Assembly: GCA_036244855.1 (NCBI GenBank)
Contig: BQKZ01010280.1
Coordinates: 1-16,642 of the forward strand
Origin: Temnopleurus reevesii
Lineage: Eukaryota; Echinodermata; Echinoidea; Temnopleuroida; Temnopleuridae
Reading direction: 5' to 3'
DNA length: 16,642 nucleotides
The position numbers and the translations under genes are program-made. Of this stretch, positions 1 through 10,317 are shown piece by piece. A model generated the notes under the pieces. That model worked only from the letters and a program-made list of their open reading frames with translations, was not told the origin of the DNA and ran no database searches. The stretch's first letter is position 1. Each line of letters begins with the position of its first letter.

Positions 1-1283
1 TGTGCAAGTTTGATGAAAATCGGGCAAGGGGTTTTTGATTTAGAGCAATTCTAAATTGTTGACGCCGCCGCCGCCGTCGGAAAAAGCGGCGCCTATGTCT
101 CGATTTCTGCTACGCAGGCGAGACAAAAATATATACCTTCGGACCCATTTACAAAATTTACTGGAAGACGATTGGAAGATGATTGAAAGCTTTTTAAAGC
201 ACTGCTTCACATGATTATTTAGAGTTCAATATAAATTCAATATAAAATTGCATCAATGATATCAAGTTCCTGAAATCTAACCTATGCAGAGATGCCAAAC
301 ATTCCAAAATATGAATGAGAAGTATTTTCATCTGAATTCAAGGCTTTAATAACAGGTGAATAGATGAGAGAATGATTACAGTTGTTATGTTTGCTCTCAC
401 TCTCGTTCAGCTGTTGCATTATTCACATTTTTATTTTCATTTTATGCATATTCCAGAACGGTTGGCATCTCTGAACATGTATAGTACAATGAAAATTCAA
501 AAATAAAATTCGATCAATATGTAATGTATACAGTACTGAAGTCTGAGGTATACTGTATGTGATAAAGATTTTTCTCTCGATCAATAAGTACATTGTCGGT
601 GGGCTGATAAAATCATGCATCTCACTTTGTGAAAATTGCTTTATTAATACTCTTGTACCATGGGCAATGCACTTGGACCTACGTAAATTTCAGGATTCAA
701 GTTGAAAAGACTTTTGGCACAGTACATAGTCCTTTGTCCCATTCACTATAGTGTTAAGGCAGTCATGTTTTAGAAACCTCCAGAACATTTCTCATTTTTA
801 AATACAAGGTCCCACCAACGACATGCTTTCCAAAAACAATGTAACCCATAAAGTTTGTTGTAAGAGATTTGAATTACGATAGCATGTCACAATCATTTTG
901 ATTGGACATAGCCTACAACATGCACTTGATTGCAACTCCCTTCCGAATACCCCACACACAAATGAAATTCACATCAAACTATATACAACAAAAGAAAGAG
1001 AGAGAAGTTTCATAAAAACTTCGTAAAGTGAATAAAATGAACTGATGCGGCATCAAAATCAACATTGCCATCTCTTCACTTTGATCGCTTGACAACCTAC
1101 ATTTCTTTTCCAATCTCCAACGCTGTGAGAAGAGAAAAGTCTATATACATAATGGCAGAAACGCCAACCAAAAATTGTACTCCTTACTTTTTAACATGTA
1201 TCCCTCCCCAAGGCAGTACTTGACATCAATTGGTTAAAAGATATTTCAGGAAAATAAAGCCAATCTTCTTGAATAATCTACAT
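1..1283. other. Non-coding flank with a GCC-rich block
   Basis: The GCC run at 62-79 is followed by ggcggcgcc-like sequence and a gtctcg...gcgagac inverted pair near 96-124, which looks like the end of a dispersed repeat. From about 130 to 1283 I see no coding exon, RNA gene or clear repeat. The stop of the ZIP gene is at 3040, so part of this stretch could be its 3' flank. Confidence 0.4.
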
Positions 1284-1580
1284 AAACATACATGCCAATA
1301 AAAAATTGAATTTCTTACATTTCCTATTTTCTTTTGCTTTGAAAGAGGGTACTAAAATCTACAGTTTAAGCCCAGCAAAGAAAAGTGCCATTTACCTGTT
1401 TTTGCTTTGTAAAGGGGAACGAGGATTTAATAATTCAATCATTCAATTATCAAAAAAATTCAATTATACAATAAACTGCCTATCCATGACCCTCATTTAC
1501 CTGAATGATATCACATACATGTTTATGTCTCTACCTCGTTTGATTTCCATGGTTACTATTTCTATGATTTATAGGCAGTG
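1284..1580. repeat. Diverged dispersed repeat, copy 1 (partner at 2690-3010)
   Basis: The order of matching blocks is the same in both copies: acatgcaaataaa-ttgaatt, ttttcctat, gggtactaaaat, aagcccagca, ccatttac/ccatttcc, a block of attcaat/atcaaaa runs, tatccatgaccctcatt, and tttctatgattt/tttctattgttt. No coding potential is shared, so it is a non-coding element of unknown family. Confidence 0.7.
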
Positions 1581-1705
1581 CTGCCAACCTAAATTCACAT
1601 TTTAGGGACATTTTAACATGAAAATCAGGGAGATATTTCCCTTGACTACACAATCGAATAGATTCATTAATTGCTTAGAGTCTAACGACACTATCAACAC
1701 ATTGG
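1518..1705. repeat. 386-bp-spaced direct repeat, left copy
   Basis: This copy matches 1904-2091 at a constant offset of 386 bp, with few differences (for example the catgtttatgtctctacctc and caatcgaatagattcattaa blocks). It overlaps the end of the dispersed repeat at 1284-1580, so part of that element was duplicated again. Confidence 0.85.
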
Positions 1706-1732
1706 GTGACTTCAAGTACGGTGTGGAACGCC

Positions 1733-1761
1733 GGTGTTGGTGTTGCAGCAACACCAACACC
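1733..1761. repeat. Perfect 14-bp-arm palindrome
   Basis: GGTGTTGGTGTTGC, a single A, then GCAACACCAACACC form a perfect inverted repeat with a 1-base centre. More GTGTTG units follow at 1785-1799 and 1838-1856. It lies between the two copies of the 386-bp direct repeat. Confidence 0.9.
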
Positions 1762-1903
1762 AGCCTCAACACCAAACCTGAAGTCTGTTGGTGTTGGGGT
1801 TGACCTCGCAAGATTCTGACGTATTTCCGGTCGCTCGTGTTGGTTGCTGGTGTTGAATGTCGTCTGCTGAACCGAGGATCACNTACCACAACGATATTTC
1901 ATG

Positions 1904-2091
1904 CATGTTTATGTCTCTACCTCGTTTTGATTTTCATGGGAGCTATTTCTATGATTTACAGGCAGTGCTGCCAGCCTAAGTTCACATTTCAGGTACATTT
2001 TAACATGAACTCAGGGAGATATTTTCCTTGACTACACAATCGAATAGATTCATTAATTGCTTAGGGTCTAACGACACTATCAACACAATGT
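1904..2091. repeat. 386-bp-spaced direct repeat, right copy
   Basis: This is the right copy of the pair beginning at 1518. An undetermined base (N) at 1883 lies just before it, so the boundary between copies may be an assembly join. Confidence 0.85.
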
Positions 2092-2689
2092 GTCATAAAC
2101 GTGTCAAGCTTATAGCGAGGATATACATAAATGAGTTTGAAAGATAGAGGGAATTAATGTATGAATCAGGGAAATTGATGAAAATCTGGCATTTTTCACC
2201 CTAAAATGAACTAATTTCCTGGGATTCTCCTGCTTAATCAGGGAGATTTGGCAGCTCTGCAGAGGGCAGGGACTGAACTTAAGAATTTGCAGGGGAGCTA
2301 CAGATAGCTCTCCTAGGTGCTCTCAAGGAGAATTTCAGGGGAGCTACATTGGATCTTCATCTAGTAAAATTGGGGTTACACGGGGCTCAATAAATCACTC
2401 CCCCAAAAGCATTTAAATCTTTGTGCGTTCACCCGTAAACCCCGTACCGTGTGTTGTATTGTTTAAGGAGTGTACATGTTTGTATGGGAACTCTGTGCAA
2501 AAATGCGAAGAAAACAGGCCAACGGATGTTCATTGACGCGAAGAAAACGTGGAATGAGTTAACGGGAGCTTTAGGAGAGCAATCGCTCTCACTCCCCTTA
2601 AATTTTATTCCCTGATGAGGGCCAATTGCCCTTCACCGTCAATGTATTATTTCTGCTGGCTAGAAGGTTGGCAACTCTCCAATAACAAT
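2092..2689. mobile_element. Non-coding stretch with a possible CAGGGA-ended inverted-repeat element (about 2269-2617)
   Basis: The left end carries CAGGGACTGAACTTAAG and AGGGGAGCTACAGATAGCTC. The right end carries the inverse order GGGAGCTTTAGGAGAGC, then CTCCCCTTAAATTTTATTCCCTGA. Two small perfect hairpins (gagcta-caga-tagctc and gagagc-aatc-gctctc) sit inside the arms. The ends resemble CAGGG-type hAT termini, but the match is loose and no target duplication is evident. An AATAAA on the minus strand (2604-2609) could serve the ZIP transcript. Confidence 0.4.
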
Positions 2690-3010
2690 CTACATGACCA
2701 TACATGCAAATAAAGAATTGAATTACTTACTTTTCCTATCTTTTTTTTTCTACAGGGGGTACTAAAATTTACAAATAAAGCCCAGCACAAAAAACCCTAC
2801 CATTTCCGCTTCATAGGGGGAAATAGGATCTACATATTCAATAATTGGATTATCAAAAATTCAATAATACATTTACCTGCATATCCATGACCCTCATTCA
2901 TCAAGAATGATATTAAATGCATATGCCTATTTATCCTGTTTTTTTTGTGGGAGCTATTTCTATTGTTTGGAGGGCTGGATAGAAGGTTTGGCAGCTCTGT
3001 AAGACACAGG
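2690..3010. repeat. Diverged dispersed repeat, copy 2
   Basis: This is the partner of 1284-1580. It abuts the end of the last ZIP exon and probably forms part of the gene's 3' untranslated region or immediate flank. Confidence 0.7.
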
Positions 3011-3039
3011 GAATACAACTCTTGGTTAGCCTCTCTGCA

Positions 3040-3189
3040 TTAAATCTGGATCTGTTCTGCCCACAGAGCCAGAATTAGCATCAGACCAAACCCGGTGAGC
3101 AGTCCCAGATTCTGGATGAGAAAGATTTTGATGCTCCGCTGATCCTCGTGCAACGGATCCCCACCTCCTACATTGTTGATCTCTGGAAG
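3040..3189 (-). CDS. SLC39A8/14-like: ZIP alternative last exon E7, distal copy (A)
   Basis: This is the last of the three copies, with acceptor TTTTCCGTTTCAG|CTT. It encodes LPEINN, the linker [14 protein letters not shown]8 ([20 protein letters not shown]) and the tail LWAEQIQI, then TAA at 3042-3040. The 50 codons including stop give the C-terminus closest to that of ZIP8/ZIP14, which also ends near QIQ. It is therefore probably the ancestral or principal version. Similarity to the other copies stops at the last codons, where the 213-bp array ends. The nearest canonical minus-strand poly(A) signal I found downstream is at 2604-2609, about 430 nt after the stop. Confidence 0.85.
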   Translation of the reverse strand, partial: LPEINNVGGGDPLHEDQRSIKIFLIQNLGLLTGFGLMLILALWAEQIQI

Positions 3190-6100
3190 CTGAAACGGAA
3201 AAGAAAAAAACTGAGTAAATATAAGTAACTTTTAAGCTTTTTATACTTTGCAGAACATCTTAATCTGATCTGCAAACAATGCCAGAATTATCATCAGACC
3301 AAACCCGGTGAGGAGCTTGAGATTCTGGATAAGAAAGATTTTGATGCTCCGCTGATCCTCATGTAACGGATCCCCTCCTCCAACATTGTTGATCTCTCAA
3401 AGCTGAAACGGAAAAGAAAAAAACTGAGTAAATATAAGTAAATATTTAGTTTTTTATACTTTGTAGAACATCTGAATCTGATCTGCAATCAACGACAGGA
3501 TCAGTGTGAGACCAAACCCGGTGAGAAGACCGACATTCTGGATTAGAAAGATCTTGATGCTCCTCTGATCCTCTTGGAGCGGACCCCCTCCTACTACATT
3601 GTTGATCTCTGAAAGCTGAAATAGGAAAACACAAATGAGAAAATAAATGAGGGTTTATACCGAAAATTTTGAAATATTTTCGCAACATTTACAAAGCTGC
3701 CAACTGTTCTGGCATATACGCAAGGATGAACGTTAAAAAGTGTGAATTACATTGAAGACAGTTGATAAGTGGTCTCACATCATTGATTTTACTGTAATTT
3801 TTAAAAGTTTTATGTAATATTTGAAATTTGTAGATGTATATATATGTTGATTTTAACCTGCACGGACTAACGGAAAAACAGCCTCTGGCTGATGTTGGTA
3901 CTGTGAATAAATAAAATAAATGAATGAAATGAATGAACTATGTGCAAATAAGTCTACCGATGTTATGTTTCCACAGCCTGAGAAAGCTGATAAACTTTCT
4001 TATAATAATATTCTTCACCACGATGAACATCTTTCAATCACCAAACAATTGTAACAAAAATTTTCTCCTGAGAGAAAAATTAATAATAATCCCCACATGC
4101 TTTCTCTCAGGACTGAGAAAATATTGGGCTCACCTATTAGGTTGGCGTACAGTCAAACCTGTCTATAGTGGCCACTTAAATTGATTCCCTCCAGGTGAAA
4201 ATGCATGATATAGAACCCGTCTATAGTGGCCACTTAAATTAATTCCCTCCAGGTGAAAATGCATGTCATAGAACCCGTCTATAGTGGCCACTTAAATTGA
4301 TTCCCTCCAGGTGAAAATGCATGTTATAGAACCCGTCTATAGAGGCCACCTGTCTACAGTGGCCACATTTTGTTTTTCTCTTGGGGTGGCCTCTGTAGAC
4401 AGGTTTGACCGTATTTGAATTCCCAGCACATTCAAAGGCAATAGGTGGGTTTACTAATGGTTTGTGTTCAATTCTCTCTTAAAGATTTAAATAATGGAAT
4501 TGTATTACTGCTTATTTTATTATCTTTGATAATGCAGACCTCCTCTCCCCTATATCTAGAAAAAAAGAAAATCAATTATTCGCAAACTTATAGAGAAAAT
4601 GAGAAAATCTACTAACACAGTCTCAAAAACTCATTAAGCATGCTCAATAATTAATAGGCTTTCATGTATATTCCTAATGGTTGGGAGGTCTCGCAATGTA
4701 AGGTAAAAGATCTTACCATATCGACCAGAGAGATATATAGAAACATTCCTCCTGCCAGCGCGAAGATCCAATCGCTCGCATGAAAGTTCTCACCCAAGAC
4801 AATTCCGACGATTAGACCGAGGTAACATGTGCACGCCGACAGGACGTTAGCGAGGACAGCTTGCTTGACTGTCATGCCAGAGTTCAGCAATATAGCAAAA
4901 TCACCTGCAAATATTCAAATGTTAGATCTTTAAAATGACATATTTTTGAATATCTGCGGATTTAAAATGCAATCATAGTTTTATGTTACTTTTTTTTTTT
5001 TACAATGCGGCTGTGATAAACTTGTGAATGAATATCAAGAGGGCATTTTGCATAAACCAACAACTTTATTAAGATAGAAATTCTTAGTTTTCAGTAAGAA
5101 AATGCTAAAACATTTTGTCACTGTTGTTTTGGGATTTTGAAGCACTTCATTAAAAAATGAAGCCACGTGACGGTTCGCACAGACAGCTTCCTTGACTATC
5201 ATTCCACAGTTCAGCAAAATAGAAAAGTCATCTACAAAATGATATTGAATTGTTAAAGTCCGTCCGTCACGATCGACAGGACTTCCGCTTTCGATCGCGA
5301 ACGGACGGCGTGTTGCGTATTTGCAAAAACGATATTTCAACATTTCCTTGCTTACGCACCTTGCCAAGCTCAGAAACTCGGAACACTTCATACGACTTTC
5401 AGATGCTTCTTGTCGTCGCGTGTATTTTGATTTGTCCCCTCTTTGGCTTCAATTGTTTCTAAAAACATGAGGAACACATACATTTGCGACTACCAAGCTG
5501 TAAGCTAGCGAAATAAAGCTGGCTCACTCGCTATTCCAGGCAAAACAAAATCTGTTATTTTTCTGCTCGGCAATCCACGCAATCAAAATGGCAGCGGACA
5601 GTTTGGCTCCTAACCAGAAGTCATGTCAATCATGATGGACTGACTTTAAAACTTCCATTTAGCTTTATTGTATTTATGCTGATTTCTAATGCAAACTTAA
5701 AGGTAGAAAACTACATTTGCACACATTACGGTTATGCTTACAACTTGTTGTGTACCTCAGATATGCCAAAATAATATCCCCTCTGAAGTATTTTGGTCGA
5801 ATGTAGTCCAGAATATGTAATTCAAATAAAAATCTATTCTATCATAATTCATCTTGAAACCAACGTTATCGCGATACTCCTAGCGTATTCCGGTACCACA
5901 CACAAAACGTAAGAGCACATACAGTGCGCACTTCAATACACTGCCACACCATGCGGAATACGCACTGAGAGAGACTCTTGCGCTATTGGTCAACGAGGGG
6001 TTAACGGCTGTTTTGAATTTTGAACGTACGGTGAATTAGTTCGGTGCCCGAATACAAGAATTATCATTGGAATAACTATAAATGCGCCTGTCATGATCAA

Positions 6101-9100
6101 TCTTTGTGCTTAATTGATTGGTGATAAGTTCTAACATTAAGTACTCTTCAACATAACACAACAATCTTTGAAAGTCAAATTTTAGGCCGCAAAAGAAGTA
6201 TTCTACCTTTAACTACGTCATATATGCATTGTGGTGTAGTGGTTTAGACTCGCGCCTTTCACCCAGAGGGTCACAGGTTCGAATCCCATCCATGACGTTA
6301 ATTTCCTTCAGAAAGAAATTCATCCACATTGTGCTGCACTCAATCCAGGTGAGGTGAATGGGTACTTAACAGGAATTTTTCCTTGAAATGTAGTGCGCTC
6401 CTTACAGCTGCACTGCTAAAGCCAGGTTATTATGCTACATTGTAGAGCACTTAGGGTCAACTAATAAAGTTAGTGTTAGGCGCTATATAAAAACGTATAC
6501 ATTTTTTTTTTACTTCAGTCATGCAAAATTTATGAATGAATGCCAAGAGAATGTGTGTCATTACATTTTCCTGTTAAAAATGACCGAGGGCATCATGAGA
6601 TATGGTTCAGAGATGATGATGATGATGATGGCCTCTTGTATAGCGCCGGTATCCGCCACAGCTGGGCGCTCATGGCGCTTGATTACTCAAAAAATAATGT
6701 CTCACAGAGTTCAATGTCCTAATTAGTGCTATGGTTTATCTTTCAGTCCAAGAACTCCCAGTGATGGTACACTTTGGTTATTCTTCTAACGACAGGGTAG
6801 TGGGGAACAGATAGGTCTTTAGGTAGGACTCAAAGGTTGACTGCATCTCTGCTCTCCTAATGAAGTGGGGAAGGCTATTCCACAGAGAGCCCAACTCTCC
6901 AGGCTATGCATGAGCAAAGAGTTTTCTCATTAGAAACTGAGATTTCTCTTCGGCGAAAAAAAATATGCTTGGCTGTCCTCAATAGGATTGGTTGGTCATA
7001 CACAAAAATTTAATTCTTTCTAACATTTTTTAAAGACAGCATTCATGCAGAAAATAAAACTTGGGAGGGAGTGAAAAGATCATTTGAAAATTGTAATCAA
7101 TTTTAACTCGCTCCTGCATACATCAGAAGATTGGCATCTCTGTCATTTACGAAAAATAATCAAAACGTAATAAAAAAATAATGCCTCCGGCACCACCTTC
7201 CGGTGGCGGAGGCATAAAAAACGTCTTACCCAGCTCATGTGGAAACTCTTCACATATAACCGCCACCGACGTGCTGATTCCTTGATAAATAGAATTGGTG
7301 AACGATGCGCCGATTGCCAAACCGTCAACAAAGTTATGCAGCCCATCGCCGAAGATAATCATATACGCCACGGTAGCGATCATACTATCACCATCGTTGA
7401 TCTCCAAGTGGCAGTGGCAGTGATGGACGCCGTTGTTGAGGGTGTGGCCATTCCCGTTGCTATGGGAGTAGCCATTGCCGTTGCTAAGGGCGTGGCCGTT
7501 TCCGTTGTGGTCACCGAGACCACCATTCCTGCAGTTGGTAGGGAGACTGGGGTCGGGTTTCGTTTCTCCATTTTCGTTTTCTCGGAGGTAAGCTGCTTTC
7601 ACACATGGCATCTAGAAATAGGAATAGACAAGGAAAAAAGTGATGAGAACATATACAGGGCAGGGTGAAGACAACCTCACTATAAAGCTGTGGGTTGATT
7701 TTCACTTATGGAGGCGCACATATTTTCCATCTAATTTTCTTCCAATCAATTTAATCTAATTTGACTGTAAGGGTCTAGTTCTATAATAGCAAGGCGCCTA
7801 GAAACACTAGTATAAAGCGCCATATAAATGTGATCATTATTATCATTATTTGCCAGGAATGGTGAGTAATGTAGAATCCTTGGATCCAATTGGGCTTTTT
7901 CATATGGTTTTGTTATGGTAATTATCGTTAATGGCAAAAATGTCATATTTCTAACTTTTATGCAATGGACCCCAAGTTAGTAACTAATCTTCCTCCTCAA
8001 ATAAACAACACTTTATTTTTAATGGCATACAATATATTTCATACAATGTTATTCAATCAACTCTCTACTGCTGCACCTAAACTACAAAATACAAAATTGT
8101 CAGGAATTGTGGTAAGAAAGCGATCTTACGATATTGATAGTGATTCCACAGACCTCAGCTTTGGAACACCCCAAAGGCCCCACTTTACAAGGGTTAAAAG
8201 TTTCTGTGCAGTCTTATGCTTCTTCAGCTAAGTTGCGGCCACTGGTCAACTAATAACAGAAGGTGGCAGCAGTGAAGTTACTCAAGGTACATTGAACTGA
8301 CTCCATGCAGCAGTGAAGTTACTCAAGGTACATTGAACTGACTCCATGCAGCAGTGAAGTTACTCAAGGTACATTGAACTGACTCCATGCAGCAGTGAAG
8401 TTACTCAAGGTACATTGAACTGACTCCATGCAGCAGTAGTGGACTAGATGTAGGCATGTAATTCGCTTGAAAGTTACACATTTTTCAAGCAAGAAAGTCT
8501 CTTTAACAAATGACTTTTTACTAGCATTTTTTTTTAATGTCTACTCTCGTCAGAATAAAAACATGAATTAATCCTTGTTTCATGATCATTGATAAAGATA
8601 TCTGTCCTCCGATTGCTGGATTAAAGTTGAACAACACTAGAGCACAATGTATCAGATCAGTGTCTAGCTTTTAGTAAGGATATATACACTAATAAAATTG
8701 TAAATTTATCAAGGGACTACTTTCTCGGAAAAAAATCCCTCTCTGTCCTACGATGAAAAGATCTGATTATAGCTCTGACCTACACAGCTTTAAAGAGGAA
8801 CCAACCTCTGGAATTATTGTGCCCTCTATGAATGAGGAAAAATCAGATGATCAAACTGTGAAAAACTGTAAAAATGTCAGATCTCTATTAATTTGAAAAT
8901 TCATTACATTGGAATGGATGATCCTATTTTGCTCAAATTTTGCTCAAAGTTTGTTCATATATTTTCTCTTCATTCAATGAGAGCACGATTGGAATGGATG
9001 ATCCTCTTTTGCTCAAATTTTGCTCAAAGTTTGTTCATATATTTTCTCTTCATTCAATGAGAGCATGATACATGTAGTTCCAGAGGTTGGTCCCCTTTAA

Positions 9101-10282
9101 TTTGACTGAACTAATTACCTTGTTGCACGTCTCTCCTGATGGTGAAGAGTAGAGTAGACGTGTTCCATCCTCTGACATCTATACAAAAGAACAGTATAAA
9201 AAGAACAGTAAGTAATTAAGAATTGATTAAATATATCTTTGCCAAGTTGTCAGCGTACCTACTATTTGAGGAGAGCAAAGTTCTCCAAATTTCCTACAAG
9301 AATTTTCATAGTGTATCATTGTCACTAAAATTCCCTTATTTCAATCAATTTTGCCACATCATTGAATATCACAGGTTTCCCACTACTTGGGGAAAAAAAT
9401 TCCCTGATTTAGCTGACCTTGATTTTTAGAAAATTTTTCTGCGGATTTTTTCCTGGTTTTGTCGTAACATACAAAAACCCTGTACTAAAGTGGTCTTATC
9501 TAACTCCATTTTCTCCGCTGCCCTTTCCATTTACTGGTGAAGTGAAATTATATCCAATTCAGTCTTGACTCAAGTCTAGGTAGGTTTATCTTCAATCTTA
9601 AATAAACCTAATTTTTCTTTTTTTGTCTTGAAAAATCCAAAGCAATCATCATTACCTCTTTTTTCTCTGCTGATCTCTCTCTCACAGCATCATTGGCATC
9701 TGTCATTGACATAGCCTCAACTGGCGAGGTGAATTTTTATCCAACTCGGTCTTAATCCTAGAACAAATAGTTTATCTTTGATCTTTAATAAATCTAATTT
9801 CTCTTTTTTTTTTGTTAAAAAAACTCTGAAAGCAATGATAATTACCTCTTTTTTCTCGGCAGCCCTCTCCCTTACAGCATCATTAGCATCCATCATTGCC
9901 ATAGCTTCGACTGGCGAAGTGAATTTATATCCAATTCAGCCTTGATTCAAGTCTAGGTAAATTTGTCTTTAATCTTTAATAAATCTAATTTCTCTTTTTT
10001 TGTTAAAAAACTCCTAAAGCAATGATAATTACCTCTTTCTTCTCTGCAGCCCTCTCCCTTACAGCATCATTAGCGTCCGTCATTGCCATCGCCTCGACAG
10101 GTGAGGTGAATTTATATCCAATACGGTCTGGATTTGAGTCTAGGTTGTGCATAGCAGTGACGTGGATGCTTGGTTGCGTGATGATCTTGTTACTCTTCCG
10201 TGCCCTCTCCTGTGATTTGGGAAAGATTAGACAAGAAATAAACAAAATTTTAGATGATTATCATTATCATCACCCTCATCAC

Positions 10283-10317
<35 letters not shown>

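Larger units (their letters stand above)
3040..3620 (-). repeat. 213-bp tandem triplication of the last exon
   Basis: The acceptor-proximal exon starts lie at 3615, 3402 and 3189, exactly 213 bp apart twice. The unit contains the whole last exon and the following 40-50 bp, including an actgagtaaatataagtaa block seen at 3211-3229 and 3424-3442. Exon and acceptor are the best kept parts. Confidence 0.9.

Noticed and set aside
1602..1889. 95-residue minus-strand frame rich in Gln/His
   Set aside because: It is produced by the GTGTTG palindromic repeat and runs through the N. The same repeat is open on both strands.
3396..3402. TGA in the middle last exon read as selenocysteine
   Set aside because: The sister copies have Pro or Ser at this position, no ZIP is known to carry selenocysteine there, and I saw no SECIS-like structure.
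5035..5391. 118-residue minus-strand open frame as a separate gene
   Set aside because: Only 57 bp resemble a protein, and that part is a fragment of exon E6. The rest has no motif and crosses unrelated intron.
6226..6298. A functional tRNA-Glu gene
   Set aside because: The pol III boxes are good but the acceptor stem does not pair cleanly, and the sequence continues into a SINE body shared with 11040-11213.
7237..7668. 143-residue plus-strand open frame opposite E5
   Set aside because: It is the Val/Ala-rich shadow of the Gly-Asn repeat in the real exon, which carries the ZIP motifs on the minus strand.
7965..8231. 88-residue plus-strand open frame with a Ser/Asp-rich stretch
   Set aside because: It has no recognised motif, no splice or promoter support, and a length within chance for AT-rich DNA.
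8266..8438. CRISPR-like array
   Set aside because: The units are contiguous with no unique spacers, and the genome is eukaryotic.
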